A model generated the notes under the pieces. The model ran no database searches. It worked only from the letters and a program-made list of their open reading frames with translations, and was not told the origin of the DNA. This document shows positions 13,201 through 27,831 of a DNA stretch of 64,000 nt, piece by piece. The position numbers were made by a program, and so were the translations under genes. The stretch lies in NCBI RefSeq assembly GCF_949628215.1, contig NC_134284.1, positions 4,408,850 through 4,472,849 of the forward strand. The letters are read 5' to 3'. The DNA comes from Phalacrocorax aristotelis. Lineage: Eukaryota; Chordata; Aves; Suliformes; Phalacrocoracidae. Positions within the stretch are counted from its first letter, which is position 1. Each line of letters starts with the position of its first letter.

Positions 13201-16200
13201 AACACTGGCAGATATTATGGTTAAAAATGGAACACTGAAAACACAGGAACAGAAGAATGGTATTTCCAAATGAAAGGAAACTACTTTTTGGTCTTATTAT
13301 CTTAGTAAGCAAGCACAGAAAATAGATAGCAATTTGCTTGAGATATTGTTCTGATATTTTATATTTCCAGAGTTAAGCAGCACAGTGCTTGCTGCATGAA
13401 TGTTTGAAACCTACTTAAATGCCAAACCCACACAGAGACCTTTGTAAGTAAATACTTTTTCGCTAATGTTTCAAGTAAAATCTCTTCCATAACACCATGA
13501 AACTATTTTGTAAGGTACAATTTTCAAGCTGAAAAATATTTTCAGATGCAATACAGACAAAAATATATTCACAATACAGGTTTAAGAAATACAGTGTCAG
13601 TGCTAAAACATTAAATTAAAACTCTCAAATATTCTGACATCAGGCTTCAATGACTATTGAATCTTTTCAGTTTACACATACCAGAACTTCTTTGGCACCC
13701 TTTGATCATCTAGTCAGGGAGTCCACTGATAAAAAGAAACTGACAGGAGTCAAATAGGATTTGCCTCCCACATACACCTTGATAATTGTAATACTTGTCC
13801 TCCACATCTCCATCTTCTGATATACTCTAAAACTCTCCTTTTAACTCTACCAGTAAAACTTCCCAGAAAATTAAATTTAAAAAAGCAAAGCTTGAGACTA
13901 ACATAAGCAGAGTATTTGCTATGTCCTTGTCCACAACTACTCCAAGTTACTTAGCAAGAAGCAAAAGTTTCTTAATATCCAGGAAAGAATCAGTGAACAC
14001 ATCCCAAAGCAGAGGTATAGAGCAGCATACCAGAGACTGAAGAGAAAAAATTTAAAAAAAAAAATAAAAATCAAAGCCGCTGTAAATTCCTTGTTTGTAC
14101 TTAACGTTGTACATCATCCACATGTTATTTCAATTTACTTCAGTTAAGATTATACAGAAAACATGTTTGCAAGTTTGAACTGTTTCTCTCACTACCACAA
14201 TCCAAATGTTGAGCCTTTCGACAAAAATACACAGAAGTTGTAGTTATCTGATGACGGTTGTGCAAAGAAAGATGCTCCTAGGCTGCAACAGCAAAGGACC
14301 TCAATAAGCAGTTAAGGCAAACAAGCTACAATTTAAACCAGGGATTTATTCCTTACCTTTTCCATCTGCCCTCTTGATAGGGCCAAGGTCCACACACAGA
14401 AAAAACACACACTTAGTAGGCTATTACTGGAAAGAAATATTTGATATATTCATTTTGTGTTCATCTTCCTCATTTTGTTTGGATAACTTCATCATGCTAC
14501 TTCCTCTTCCACCCAGGACAAGAATCAGATTATAGAATACCTTGACAAGAGAAGTTTTTCAGACTCCAATCTTAAATTTCCTGATTATGGAGAAAGGTTT
14601 ATACAGGACCTATATTATCCTGTATAAACTAGATGTTTACATTTAATTTCAGAAAACTATTTTTATGAGTGAATGGCAATTTGAAGCTAATTAGACTGTT
14701 CATTTTACATTAAAAAATTAGCCTGTATGTAAAAAGCATATCTGTGCCAATTTGAAACTAAACAAATCCCCAAACACCCTTAAACAATTTGCTCCTAAAA
14801 ATATATAATCAAATTTAGAAAACTATAAATTATATTTAAATTTATTATTTACAAGCAATTAATTATGAAGACAGCCAGGTGGCTTTCATTACATAAATTA
14901 CTGTTAATGACACTTGCCTCATGCTGCTACTGTATTTAGCGTTTGCATGCATCACATGTCAAGCACACACACTGTTGCATAGCTATCTCCAGGGTAAAAA
15001 GTGAACACCTTAAGTCAAAAAAGCTTCCAGTAATCCAATCAAAATTGTTAATTCCTTAAACAAGTCAGGATCTTATTAATGTTTCCCATACAGGATGTAA
15101 TTTAAAGAATTTTAGCTCTATCAAACATGGATGATACAGAAGAGTAGTTTTAAGTAAACTCCAATTTTGGGAATGACACAGATTTAAGGCAAGAAATTGA
15201 TACATTCATAGCTAGTCCCCTTGAGATTTTCACTCTTAAGCCCTAAACAGTATTTATCATTTAACAGTGTACAATTTTAAAGCTACTTGTAATCAGAAAA
15301 CAGAATTAAAAAAAACCAAGAGAATCATTGTCTACCTACCTGGCTGACAGTACCATACTTTGCGTTGTATCTGTCAGTTACTGTACCATATATGTGGATA
15401 GTTACCAAGTCTACTTTCAGCCCAGGAGTATAGCGTACTGTGCCATAGAGGGAATAAACTACATTAATTCCACTACTTACTTCCCACTGGAAAGATGGCA
15501 GAAACACACTATGAAGGAAACCCAGCTGTTCCTTTTTACTAGTGGTCTTCCAGCATTCTTTTTTACAAAGCTGTCTACCTACAACTGGTAAGCAATATGA
15601 AGGGAACATCTGACAAGAGGTGACCACAGTGTTACATTATTCTATCCTAAAACTTCTTTTCCACTCCTACCAACAGGATTTTCCTTTCTTCTCCTCCTCG
15701 TTCCAGAGGACTTATTTTCTGGTGTTCTTCACACTGCTCTGAAAATCCATACGACAACTACATGCCTTGCTTCCTGCAGTGCCACAGAAAAGGTTGGGTT
15801 TCCAAGAGAACTCTTATTCCATGCACTAACTGAAAAGAATCATCTCCGATGTAAACAGTCAATAGGTTCACCATATGGCATCACCTTCATTAAGCACCAA
15901 AATTTGACCAGTCTGGGTAGAATGGGCCCACAGACCTTGGTAAATAAACATGGAAGCCAAGGAAGAAGGAAAACTAGTTCAACATCAAACATTTGTTCTA
16001 TGTTAAAATAAACTGAAGATGACCTCAGCATGCATCAAGTCATATGGCATGACTCACTGACACTTCTTAAATTTCTGCGAGTTGTCAAAAACGTAATAAA
16101 AATATATACTGCCAACTTTACATTAAGCGCACAAGGACTAGACTTTTAAAAAAAAAATTTTCATGAGAAGGGGGTAACTAAACTTCCCTGGAATTCAGTG

Positions 16201-18401
16201 AAATTTGACTGTTACCATCCTTTAGGCAGCATTCAAAAAGGCCTCACACAAAACATCCCAACCCTATCCTCCTCTCCTATTTTAAAATCTTTATATACCA
16301 CAGTAAAGCAGCAAAGGCCACAAAGCCTTTTTCTCCTTCAGATTATTTTTAATTCTTTCCTCACATTTAAATATCAGGTCTTTGTATGTTACCTAACTTC
16401 TAAGAGTGGCAAATTAGCAGAAGTAGGACATCCGAAAACAGTGGCAATTGAGAAGATGGAGAAAAACTGTTTACCTTTCTGCATGTTAGTCAGTAACTAA
16501 CAACTTCTCTGATACACTCTTATAAAAGAGTGTGTATTCTTACCGAAGTCAAAGAGTCAACACTTTCACTTTTAATTAAAGGGCATCTGACCATGTTTCC
16601 CAATCAAAAACAGGGATGTCAAGACCTAGTTTATAGAAACCAAAAGATTTAGAGGAAAGAAGGGGGCTAAGCCATAAAGTAATACTAATTTGGGGTGGGT
16701 ATCCTTTGTTTTCAAACTTCTCCTTTTAAGAATAAGGAAGAGTTTCTTCTATCAACTTTCATTTAGAAGTAATTTCTCCTTCCCCACAACAGTAAAGCTT
16801 AAAGGCCAAAAATGGAAAGAATGGCAGGAACGTAATCTTTAGCACAGCAGATGTGCAAATACTTTTTTCTCTCAGTACCCCAAAGCACTTTGGTGCATCA
16901 TCACTTCCCACTAAACCAGGTGCAAACAAATCTTCAACTTAAAGGTATGACTGTTCATATGTAATCTGTTACCTGTATTAGGGAGGAAAAAAAAAAGGCA
17001 GAAGGCCTCTCTAGCCACCTAATCACCATATCAATGACACATGCCACAACAGAGAAGCACTAGTTTATTTGATTGATCATGGTAGATAAACTCCAAATAA
17101 CAGAGAAATTAACAAATGCTTGACATTTGCTCAACATCCATTATTCTGACACTGCTTTCAGGATTTCAAAGCCTGGGAGTATGCTTAATCAACATTCATA
17201 TTCCCTAGTGAGCTACAGGCACCATATTGCGCCCCGCCTTAGTACTGATGAAAACTGCATATTGGCCATTTCCAAAATGTTCTGGGACTCCACACAGGGC
17301 CCCTTCTCTCCCTTGTTCCTGTTCTGCAGTTTTCTTTTAAACACTTCCAAGACAAAAGCATCTGCCAGTTTTTCTCTCTGGGGATGTATGCAAAATGAAC
17401 TTAACAGTTTTAAGGCAGGAGAAACCCTCACATCTAAATTCATTCATAGGACAGAAAAGGGCCTAAGAGGCCTCTCTAGGGACAAAACCCTGCTGAAATT
17501 TTCCCCGACAACAGTGGGAGCTTTATAAAATCTAAGTCCAGACAATTTCCAATTCAAATGCCCAACATAGCATGACCTTTGTCAGATCTATGAGCCCTAG
17601 ATGCACCCACTATTTTTTTATTCTAACCAGCACAGACATTAGACAGGGCACTACTGCTAAGCAGGAGGTTGAATATTTGCATGCTCTTCTATTGTGAAAA
17701 TGTAACAGTGACAGCACTGTGTCGAATTCTTTTCCCCCTAGAACTTTAACTCCATAGGAGAGGCATAGCTGACAGATGACTCTCCCAACATCTGTGTTAT
17801 GTACACTGCACAGCTGAGGAACCTTGGATCACTGTCACGGCTTCCCAGAGATGACCCACACCTTTCTTATATCTACCCATGATCAAAAAAGTGAAATAAA
17901 AATTTGAAAACACTGGGGTTTTTAAATGAAAAGTAAATATGGCAAGAAAGATTAACATAATTTAGTCATTACACTGTTCACATAGCAGCTCACCATATGT
18001 TGCATAAATGTCCTATACAAAATAATTTATCAGACTTGACACGTTGCACATCATATTGTATTATTTAATATGCTTACTAAAATTTCATGGATCAAGCGCC
18101 ACTTCTGAAAGCATAGAGAAAGCCCTAGAAAATATTTCTTCATCTTCCATGATTTATTTTGATTACCTTTTACAGCTACATGATAAAGTAGAACTTGCAA
18201 AATTACGAGGTTAAGGTTTACACAGCTATTGCTTCATATACTAAAATATAACAAATGGCTCCATGACTATATACCATTTTACTTGCATTTAATATTCAGA
18301 AGCATATTAAACTAAGCACATTGCTTTCGACTGCATATTTTAATAATTTTAACTGGTTATTTCAGTAAATATCCTGATCCACTACTGCAAAGTTCCTTGA
18401 A

Positions 18402-18430
18402 GATATATATATATATATCTATCTATATAT
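18402..18430 (+). repeat. (AT)n microsatellite with ATCT interruptions
   Basis: A GATATAT...ATATATCT run followed by ATCTATATAT forms a self-complementary simple repeat in intron 1. Confidence 0.85.
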
Positions 18431-21400
18431 CGCCTTGAAAAAGAGACTAAAGAGCTAAGAATTACAAAATAAACTAAAGCAAACGATTAACATGTGATAC
18501 ATGTTGACCACCCCAAACCTGTCTACATAGAAATATAATAATTTCTACACAGTAGCTGAAACATTTGAATAAGGTTTTTAAATTATTGAGATTTGAAGTG
18601 TTAGGATGGCAAGCATCTATGCCCAGATAAATGGACAAAATTCTCTATCCAGAAACCTCAAAACCACAAAAATAATAACATGTAAGAATGATCACCTGTC
18701 ACTGGTGAGGTCTGTGTCTAAATAGTAAATTAAAACAGAAAGTGTAAGCAGGAAGCTTGTGGATAATAGTTGTTGGGTAACCAATGGGATTTGTTTGGAA
18801 AAAAAAAACCCTCCACACTTAGAGGACACACCAGACAGACAGATATGGCTAGAAAAATATTTAGGCTCAAACCATGCATTTATTCCATAAAAGGCCATTT
18901 TCCTTTTTCTCTCTCAGACCACTGATGTCAAAGGAACACAGTACAAATGAGATAAAAACTTCTCTTTTTGGTCAATAATAAATTCTCCTGTTTCTAATAA
19001 TAAGATAAAGGAAAACATATTCCTGTGTCAGATAACTCACTGCAACGAGGTAATTAAACACTGTATTTGGAACGGAACTTGCCTGGCGTATTGGAGTACC
19101 TGCCAAATGGTCAGAGCAAATCTTCCTTTTTAAGTTCTGTGAGAACCAGAAATCTAGCTTATGAGTTATCTTTATCTTTTTATATTTTGTGTATCCAAGA
19201 TAATGCATTTGTCTAGGAAGATACATTGCTCAGCTGTGTTGAAAACTGAAGGAGAGCTGCATGCATTTTATATTAATGTTGGAAACTGCTAATGTTCAAT
19301 AGCCTTTTCATCTGTAGGAACCTACACTCACTCTCTGGCTATTAGTTATTGTACTTTGCACCAGTTGTAGCCTCATAATACACATCTGCATTCCACGGAA
19401 TTGGTGCAACAAATAACCGGATGTTACCAGTATTGATAATGGACTGATAAGAAATTCTGTCATCTCCTAGCCCACCACAAATGGAAACAGAGATATATGG
19501 TGTCCTTATTGCTGTTTGGGTCCTCAGTTAACAATGAGGAACTCCAGAAGACCCTTTGTATTAATTCAGTCACACAAGTGAGCATTACCTCTATTTTGGT
19601 CATAGTTTTTATGTTGTCTTTGAAACAGACAGGCTGCGTTACACAAGAGGCTACCTTTACTACCACATGGGTCTTACTCAAAGAAATATTTGACAACATT
19701 CTGCTTTCTGTGGAAGAAGTGGAAGAAGAATGTGTGCTATCTTAGGACATTTTTATTCAGTGTTGAAGCTTCTCAAGGTATCTGGGAATTGATGCTATCA
19801 AATGCTTCCAAGACCTTGCAGGCCTAGAGACAGCTATGCAAATAGAGGACACTGACCCAAACAACAAAGTCCTCTTCAGCACCACATCCTGACCTGATGC
19901 CATATTACCAGTTTGGATGGACGGCAGCACTTGCTTAAATATCCTATTCCGATCAGAAGGATAAAGCAGGGAACTGAAGTTCAAGAATTCTTCTATATAA
20001 AGCAATGAGCCCGTCACCATTAATCAGGCTACTGGATATCCTGGAGTGTGCACAGGAAGGGACAGTATATCCCATTCATATCACTACCACATTAAAAATG
20101 TTATGGACTCTAGAATTTAAAAAAACATGTATGAAAAGACACCGTAAGAGATAAAATTGCATTAGTTGCTGACAAAACAGAAGTTTTCAACCTAAGGGGT
20201 TCACAAATCAAAACCGTTTTCCCACAACAGGCACAGATTCCTGTCTGGCAACTTTAAGCCTGCTGACAAGAAGTTCATTTACTCTGAATTCTTCATTTGA
20301 AGTCCGTGGACAACAAGGGCTCCATGAAATACAAGTTGAAAACTAATCATAGAGCGTGAAATCTTAGCAAGCCAATGGGAGTTTGAAATCTACTTGTATG
20401 GTACCAATTAGCCAAACAAATGAACAAGGCTTTTAGCTATCACCAGATCTGAAGAAACACAGAACAGTTTTTTCCACTCCTCTTCCGATGCTGTTGGGTT
20501 TTCTGGGTAACAATACTCTTTCAGGGTTGTCTTAGGAGACAATTTTAGTAGGATCCAGTTACTGTATTCCATATTCTTACGGAAATTAATCCTCACCATT
20601 ATTTCACTCAGTTTGAAGTATAATACAAGCTTCTGAGACTTTCACATTGCAAATAGATATGGTATTTTCACCAAGAACTTAGAGCAACAAACAATTAAAA
20701 AATTACTCTCATAGAAGCATATATGTTATTTTATTAAGTGATGTGATAAGCTTAAGGGCATATATCAAGACCAAAATGGTTGTAGTAATTAATTTAAGTA
20801 ATAAATCACAGGTCCTGCCAACAATGACAGCAAACAGATGCTAACAAGAAAATGTATTCTTTAATATTGTCGTGTGTTATAAAAATGTAAGTGTTTAGGA
20901 CATGTCTTAAATTTTTATAATAATATGCATTTAATACATTACTGTTTTGACACATACAAGAATCAAATTTATAGGTCTCATTCGGCACTTGCTTTCTCTT
21001 CTGTGAACACAGAATGGATTCCTGAGGGAAAAAAGCTCAAGAAGTGAATGTTTCAAATAGATGTTTGCAACAAAATCGAGTTGTTTGTCTTGCTGTCTTG
21101 AAGTAAATATCATAAGCACTGAATCTCGCTAGAAAAGGAAAACCAACATATTTGCCTTTATGTAAACAGAAGTTTTCCCTGAAAGTGCCCAGGAAATTCA
21201 AACAACCAGGAAGTTTATCTATGTATATGGACAGCAAATGATCTTATCATTTGCTACAAAGTTAAAAAAATAATTCCATACAATCTTTACAAGCAGAATG
21301 TCAGTACTGAATAACTCTCAGTGAACCTGCTAAGTTATAAAATCAGCAGAAGTTTTATTTTCCATTGTGTCTTATTATTTGTTTCCTACATCAGTTTAAA

Positions 21401-23859
21401 TAATGCCATGGAACACTACAATGATTTTCATCAACTGCATCCCTTGCAAAAATACCAAAACCAAACAAAAATCTATATTAGATACTAAAAACATCATCTA
21501 TTCTATTCCTTCCATTCATAGCTACCCTCCTCTCAGGACTCTAAAGCCAGACAGAACGACGATCTGATTCAGGGACTGACATCTGAAAGCATAGGAAATG
21601 CAATTACGCCTTTTGGCAAGCCCAGCCACGCTAAACAGAACCACTGTGCGTACACCTTTTCCAGCACTGCATCTCTGCTGCTGTACAGCCTGCTGCATAA
21701 GGTCCCCCTGCAGGAGGGTCAACTGTTTCTAAGAAGATCACTGCTTTTTCCAAACATTTTTATTTTACTTTAAGGAAACTGTTTGGATAACAACAATCCT
21801 TTTGCATTCTGTTTCATTTTCAATCAACTCCTCCAGGTATCAGCACAGTTCCTTTCTTGGAAGAGCTTCACTCAATGCTTTAAAACACTTGAGAAAGCAG
21901 TGATCAGAGTATGGAAACTAAATTTTCTTCATTAAATCTACTGAAGCAGATATTAAAAATGCATTTAATATACTGGGGATGGCTGGTGGGCATCACTGAC
22001 TGTGACAGGCCAGTTACTGATGAGCTGCTGTCAGACGGCCTTCTCAGCAGGGATCTGTGTCTAAGGCTGCTGAAGGACGGCAATATCTTCCCTTGTGTGT
22101 AAGCTCTATTCATCTCCCAAGTATTTACTAAATCACAGACCTCTGCACACAAACCCAGCGTTTCAGCGCATGCTAACAAATGATGGATGGCCTAGTCAAT
22201 TCGTTATGTCCTGAAAGCGTGATTTCCTGCCATTCCAATCATCAAACCTCTAGAGCCTTCAGAGCTGATCAGTCCTGGAGAATATATTTTGCAGGCTCTA
22301 TTAAAGGAGTAGAGGTTCTTTCCATTAGTCTCAAACTTTATTTTTTTCCTGGCTGATTTAAAGAGAACTCCCTCCTTCCCCCCCTCCTTCCAACAGCACC
22401 ACTGCTACCACTCTTATCTGTCTAAAGTATTCAGGGCATGTACCGTTAGCGTGTTAGTAAAACAGCACTCCTGGAACACCAGCCAGTTAAAAAGACAGAT
22501 TTTGCCTGTGACTACTATAAAACACTACAATCTTTTATTTAAATTCATCTATATGTCTTCATTATTTAACCTAGACAACCCCCAAAACATTTTTTAACTT
22601 ACCTTCTTTGATCAAATACCTTTTACAGCAAGGAAGTGCTCAAAAGGACCTGTTTTCTTTGTATCTGCCTAGCGAAACCTATCAGAATTCTCTTAATTGT
22701 GTTCCTCCTAAAAGCATAAGGCATTTAGGAATAAACTTCCCATGTTCCGAAGACAGGTTATCTGTCAAAGAAATAAAGCTTCTAGATTTCATCCTTTTCA
22801 TAGCAAGGCAATATACTTGACAGTCTTTCTTCTACAGGCTAGAGGAGAAATTTTATTTAGCTTACCTATTCAATGATCTATAGGAGTAGAATATACGTAC
22901 CTCACACTTCTTATTCTGAAACACTGAGCTTCAAACGAACTAGTCCACAGCTGCTGAAGAGTTAGCTGTCTACGGTACAGCACAGTTTTTGAAGGTGGTA
23001 TAACAGATATGAGTAAACTTTGGGTAAATAAGCATTTGGTTACTCTGAAATGCAAAGACCTTGGATTTCTTTGCTTGCTAGGTGTGATCCAGTCACAGCC
23101 AGCACAAACCAATCCACATTGCCCTACCGTTCACCTCAACCTTGACCTGGAGATTAAACTCACTTTTATTGCACGCAAAGGTCATCTGTGCTAGGTCAAA
23201 ATTCAAAGTCCCTTGTCAGCTAAGGTTGATATATTCCAACCTTTCCTACTCTAATGCATCAAATTTTTCATGGTGAGGTCATATTCAGCAGACAGTGTAT
23301 TCAGCAATTTATCGTGCCATTGTAATATAGCCCAGAATATGATTGTCCAAAAAACAACACATGAATAAAATATTTTCCCCTCTGATATAGCAAATCTCCT
23401 CTGCTCATAAAACTCTAGCCTAGACTTCTTTGCAGGCTTCAGAAGAATGATACGGTATGGAACTGTTTCTAAAATACAATCAAGAATTACCATTTTTATT
23501 ATCATTGACCTTAAGTACAAGCAACATGTATATAATGGTATCCTAAAATCCACAAGTCAATTAAAATGCACATATGGTCAGTGCTAAAACTTCCACTTCA
23601 TCCTTCCTTAACAACCGCCATAATCTGGCCCTTAAATCTACATACATCTGTTGGTCTGTCTGATGACACCAAGGCTGCTTTAGAATGAAATACTTAGGAA
23701 GAAGATAGTGCCACAAGACTTACATTCCTATCCTACTGGTGATTAACACAACAATGCAGTTTGTGAAGTGGCAAAAAGTACAACCAAATTAAACTTCATG
23801 AAGCAACACAGTAATGTACACTGTGACCAAGAATACTCCCTCAGCTTTGACATACAAAA

Positions 23860-24162
23860 TTATTTTCTTTCTTTTTCTTTCTCTTTCTTCCCCTTGTTCT
23901 TTCCCTTTCTTGTTTCTTTCCCTTTCTTGTTTCTTTTCCCTTCTGTTTCTCTTTTCCTGTTTTATTTTCCCTTTTTCTTTTCCTTTTCTCTTTCTGTTTC
24001 TTTTTCTCTCCCTTTTTTCTCCTGCATTTTCTCTCTTTTCCCTCTTGTCTATGTTTTCCCCTTTTTTAAATTTTTTCTTTTTCTTTTTTCTGTCCTTTTT
24101 TCCTCTTTTCTCTCTGTATATTTTTTCCTTTCCCTCTATTCTCTCTTTCCTTCTTTTCTTCT
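23860..24162 (+). repeat. Polypyrimidine tract, about 300 bp
   Basis: Almost pure C/T on the plus strand, made of irregular CTTT, CCCTTT and TTTTC units with a local direct repeat (tttccctttcttgtttc, twice, near 23905-23935). The CDIN1 pre-mRNA would be purine-rich here. Open frames of 125-170 codons across it, rich in Phe/Ser/Leu on one strand and Lys/Arg/Glu on the other, are low-complexity artefacts. Confidence 0.95.
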
Positions 24163-25516
24163 GCATTAAACAAAAGCACCTAACACAGCTACAACAGACT
24201 CAGAATGCCTTTTCAAATTACAGAGAACTAACTTCCACGTGTGCTTTAAGAGGCCCTTGCCAATCACTGTATTTCACTATCAAATCTTCAAAGTATGCAG
24301 GACTGGCTTCTAAGTGGTTTGAATAAATTCCTCAAGGCCAAACAGGCTTTCCCTTTACTCAACCAAAATGAGTTTCACAAGTGTAGTAAGTCCTGTTCTG
24401 CATGATTATGCAGCATGATGGTAGCACTTCCTGTACTATAAGCGGGAAAGGTTAAGAGAGAAGGAAGAGACTTATCAGTACTCAAGAATTCAGAAAGTAC
24501 AACCTTAATTTTGGCTGAGCATTTCAAGCAAAATTTCAAGATTAACCTTTGAAATAACTTTGCATTTTGCTAGGATGGACAACATATGTGGAAATGCTTG
24601 TAAGGAAGAGGATGATTACACTCGTAAAAATTGTAACAGAAAACTACAATGGACTTCCCTCAAAATTAACTTTCATGTTGGCACATGCTTATATATGTCA
24701 TCTACTTTTTAGTTAATAGATAACATGCAAGCGACTTAAAAAAATCCTTTCTACCTCTCTCCAAATAATCTGGAAGACACTCATGTCCTGAAGATCTAGA
24801 TTTCACACATGTCAACGTAAGAATGTTCTGTCTAAATCCTCTCTGTTGGTTTTGGAGAGCCCCAAAACTGAGCAAAACTGTATTTCCCATTCTACTCTGA
24901 AAGCTTCCGTGTTATCAATAGCTAGCATTTAAATAAGTATCTTACATTCAATCTATATGAGTAATGGAGGAGACAAAGTTGTTCTGAGTTATATGCTGAT
25001 TTAGTTAATTTCTGTCATGCAATACTTTGTATTATGAGGAGGATTAGAATCCTTACTATTTAGGGTCAAAGCATAAGCAAACTTTTTTAGCAAGACATAC
25101 CAAATCCAACCAGATACCAGTTCTTCAAGGCTTGTTCACTTGCATTTACAGTGAAAATTAAAAACCTGTACCACCTTCTGGTTTACCCTATCAAAGCTGT
25201 AGATGTCCTATTATAGTAGATGTCCTACTAAGGGTTCAAATAAGTAAGAACATCTTTCCGAAGGGAACAATATCAGGTCAGAGCTAACATAATTACTTTG
25301 TATAGTAAATTTTTATTTCATTTTAGGATTATTTTGAATATGCTACATCTTACTGTACATTTGTGAAAACCAGTATATTGTTAATTTTCTTTTCAAATAA
25401 TGAGCCGAGACCTCTTTCTCATCTCCTAGTATCCATCTATTTACCTGTGAGGTTAAATGCAGCTTCAAGTACATAAATTTTAAATTATATTAGGCTTTTG
25501 CTACATATAATAGACC

Positions 25517-25531
25517 AAAAAAAAAAAAAAA
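25517..25531 (+). repeat. Poly(A) run, 15 bases
   Basis: A homopolymer in intron 1 with no recognisable retroposon upstream of it. Confidence 0.8.
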
Positions 25532-26959
25532 GTTAGTGTAAAACTTTGAATTCTAAATAGAAGAAGAAATAAGAAACACAGAACTTTAAAAATCTTACTG
25601 TTTTCACAGCTGCTCCAGCTATATGCTCCAGATCATTTAAACACAGTATACTAGTGCAAACTATTTGCCACTTCAAAACAGACAGGGTGGAAATATACCA
25701 ACAGCATTTAGCATCTCCCTCCAAGACTTTGCATCTCCTACTAACATCCACTTTCTTTTCTCTTGTGAGCTGGTCTACTAAAATCAATGACGTAGTTTAT
25801 ATAGGCAGAGCATGAATTTATTTCATTGTTAAGCAGTGAGAACATAGAAAAGCAGAGGCAGCTTAAAACGTGCCTTTACAGTTTCTTTTTTTGTAAGAGA
25901 AATGTTTCTAGCACTCACAGGCACAAAAGCAACTTTCTAAATGAGAGTTCAAGTGAAGTGTCACACACCAGTAGGCTGCCTGCTCATAGGTAAGATTTAC
26001 CTGTCTAATATACCTGTGCTTGAGTCCTGAGCCTAAAGCTCTGAAATTCATGTAGACAGCTAGCTGCCCACTGCTCCTGAGCTTCACTGTACCACCTTCC
26101 TGGGTAACAGCAGCTCCAAAGAGCACTAGAGCAGAGGACAGAGGATTCTCCTTCCACCTTGAACCAGGCTCCATTAGCAGCAGGTACCACAACACAGAAA
26201 TGGAAAGAAAAAAGGAAAAAAAGAGGGAGAGGAAAGAGAGGAGCAGTTCTGCCTCCCTGTTTCCCACCACAACCGTCTTGGGCATATCAGTACTGCTTGA
26301 TCATCTAAGCAACTGCATAAAGGCAGAATGAAATTATTCACAAAAAAGCAATGTATTTCCTTGTAAGTAAAACTGGCTGGAAGAGAAAAATCAGAGGCCT
26401 ATCTATCCCCAGCTCTAAAAACCAAAAAGAGAGGGTACAATGACACTGGAAAAGAGGAAGAAAAAATGTTAACTCAGTCTTAAATGGCTGGTCCAAGAAA
26501 TAACATTGATGCCATGCATTTAAACTTCTTCAGGGGCTTTGTTTCAGTATGAACCATCACTGAGAAAGTGATAAAAATGAGCAAATAATAAATAGATTAT
26601 ATTTTCTCATTTACATTGGCAGACATTACCATGCACATAATTTTTTTAAAATGAAAAATCTTGTTGGGATGCTTTCCAGGCCCAGTGTCATTTAATAAAG
26701 CTATAAGTAATTTGGAGAAAGAGCAACATAACTACTGAAAATATGTGTAAAACCTGAAGTGATATTAAGTAATGAAGAAAACAGGTCATATATGTACAGG
26801 AACGTCCATCACTTGATACGCTCTGGGAACAAAGACTGTGCACATTCCAATAATCAAACATGAAGTTACATGTGTTAAAACCAAATATCCATGTCTGAAT
26901 ATCAAGTATATCAATATGAACCTGTGCATCACGTTTCTCCTGCTTACTGGGAAATAAAT

Positions 26960-26970
26960 GGGGGGGGGGG
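26960..26970 (+). repeat. G11 homopolymer
   Basis: An uninterrupted run of 11 guanines in CDIN1 intron 1. Its length may vary or be misread. Confidence 0.85.
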
Positions 26971-27810
26971 TAAGTTCTTCTCTTATATTTATACCAGCTT
27001 CTCTTAACTTTCTGCTGTAACAAAAGCTCTTCCTGATCACTATGAAAGAAACTTTCACAGAAGGGACACACAAACAGGACAGTACTTCTTGGAATAGATG
27101 CACAAAAGAAGTGAAGACCTGCACAGAGCAGCTGCTAAAAACTTTAATACTTTGAAATCCTAGTACTTTGAAACTATCAAGAGTTTGCATTCAGGCCCAA
27201 AAAAGAACACTTTTTTTTTTTACAGGAATAAAACTGAAAGTACTGAAAGAGAAGTTCGGCTAGAGGCACTACGTTTGTTCAACAACTTATAAGTAAGGAA
27301 GAGAAACAATAGAGACTGCATAAATTTGCTATGGAAGAATACAGCACTCCTAGATGGAATGAAATATGTTTCACTACTGTTCAATGCAAGAACCTGAAGA
27401 GCACGGTTTTTGGAACCTCTGAAAGATGCAAGGCAACTCACGCTGTCAGAAAGTTTCTGGAATCCCCAGTTCAAGCACAACATAGTGTAAGAAACTGAAA
27501 GGCTCAGAACAGAACCAAACCAGGAAAAACACTGCAGAAGAAAAAACAAGACAGTACCATAATGAATTGGGCCAGCAAACCTTACACCCTTAGAAAGCCT
27601 GACAGAGACGAAAGGAAGAGTCAATCAAGAAAACCGTAATATTCACTCAAAATTGGATATGAAGAAGAGCAGCAAAATATGTACAAGGTATATATTTGAG
27701 AAGGGTCCACTCATTTTTCAATCATGTTCTATTGGTGACAAGCTTCAGGAAAAGTTTCTGAAAAGAAACTGTATTCTGCCATATACAGAAGAACTGAGAT
27801 TTTACACATA

Positions 27811-27831
27811 CCCCACCCCCCCCCACCCCCC
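27811..27831 (+). repeat. C-rich run (G-rich in CDIN1 pre-mRNA)
   Basis: Runs of C4, C9 and C6 are separated by single A bases. On the minus strand, and so in CDIN1 pre-mRNA, this gives G runs able to form an RNA quadruplex. Confidence 0.75.

Noticed and set aside
13680..13740. Possible CR1 fragment (tttgatcatctagtcaggga)
   Set aside because: A 20-base resemblance to the antisense CR1 tail without any collinear continuation.
23768..24326. Open frames of 125-170 codons over the pyrimidine tract
   Set aside because: Pure low-complexity translation (Phe/Leu/Ser or Lys/Arg/Glu); the tract lacks stops because it lacks mixed purine-pyrimidine codons.
26688..27624. Three overlapping minus-strand open frames of 127-134 codons
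   Set aside because: Intronic, overlapping one another in different frames, with no recognisable domain; they probably reflect low stop density by chance.
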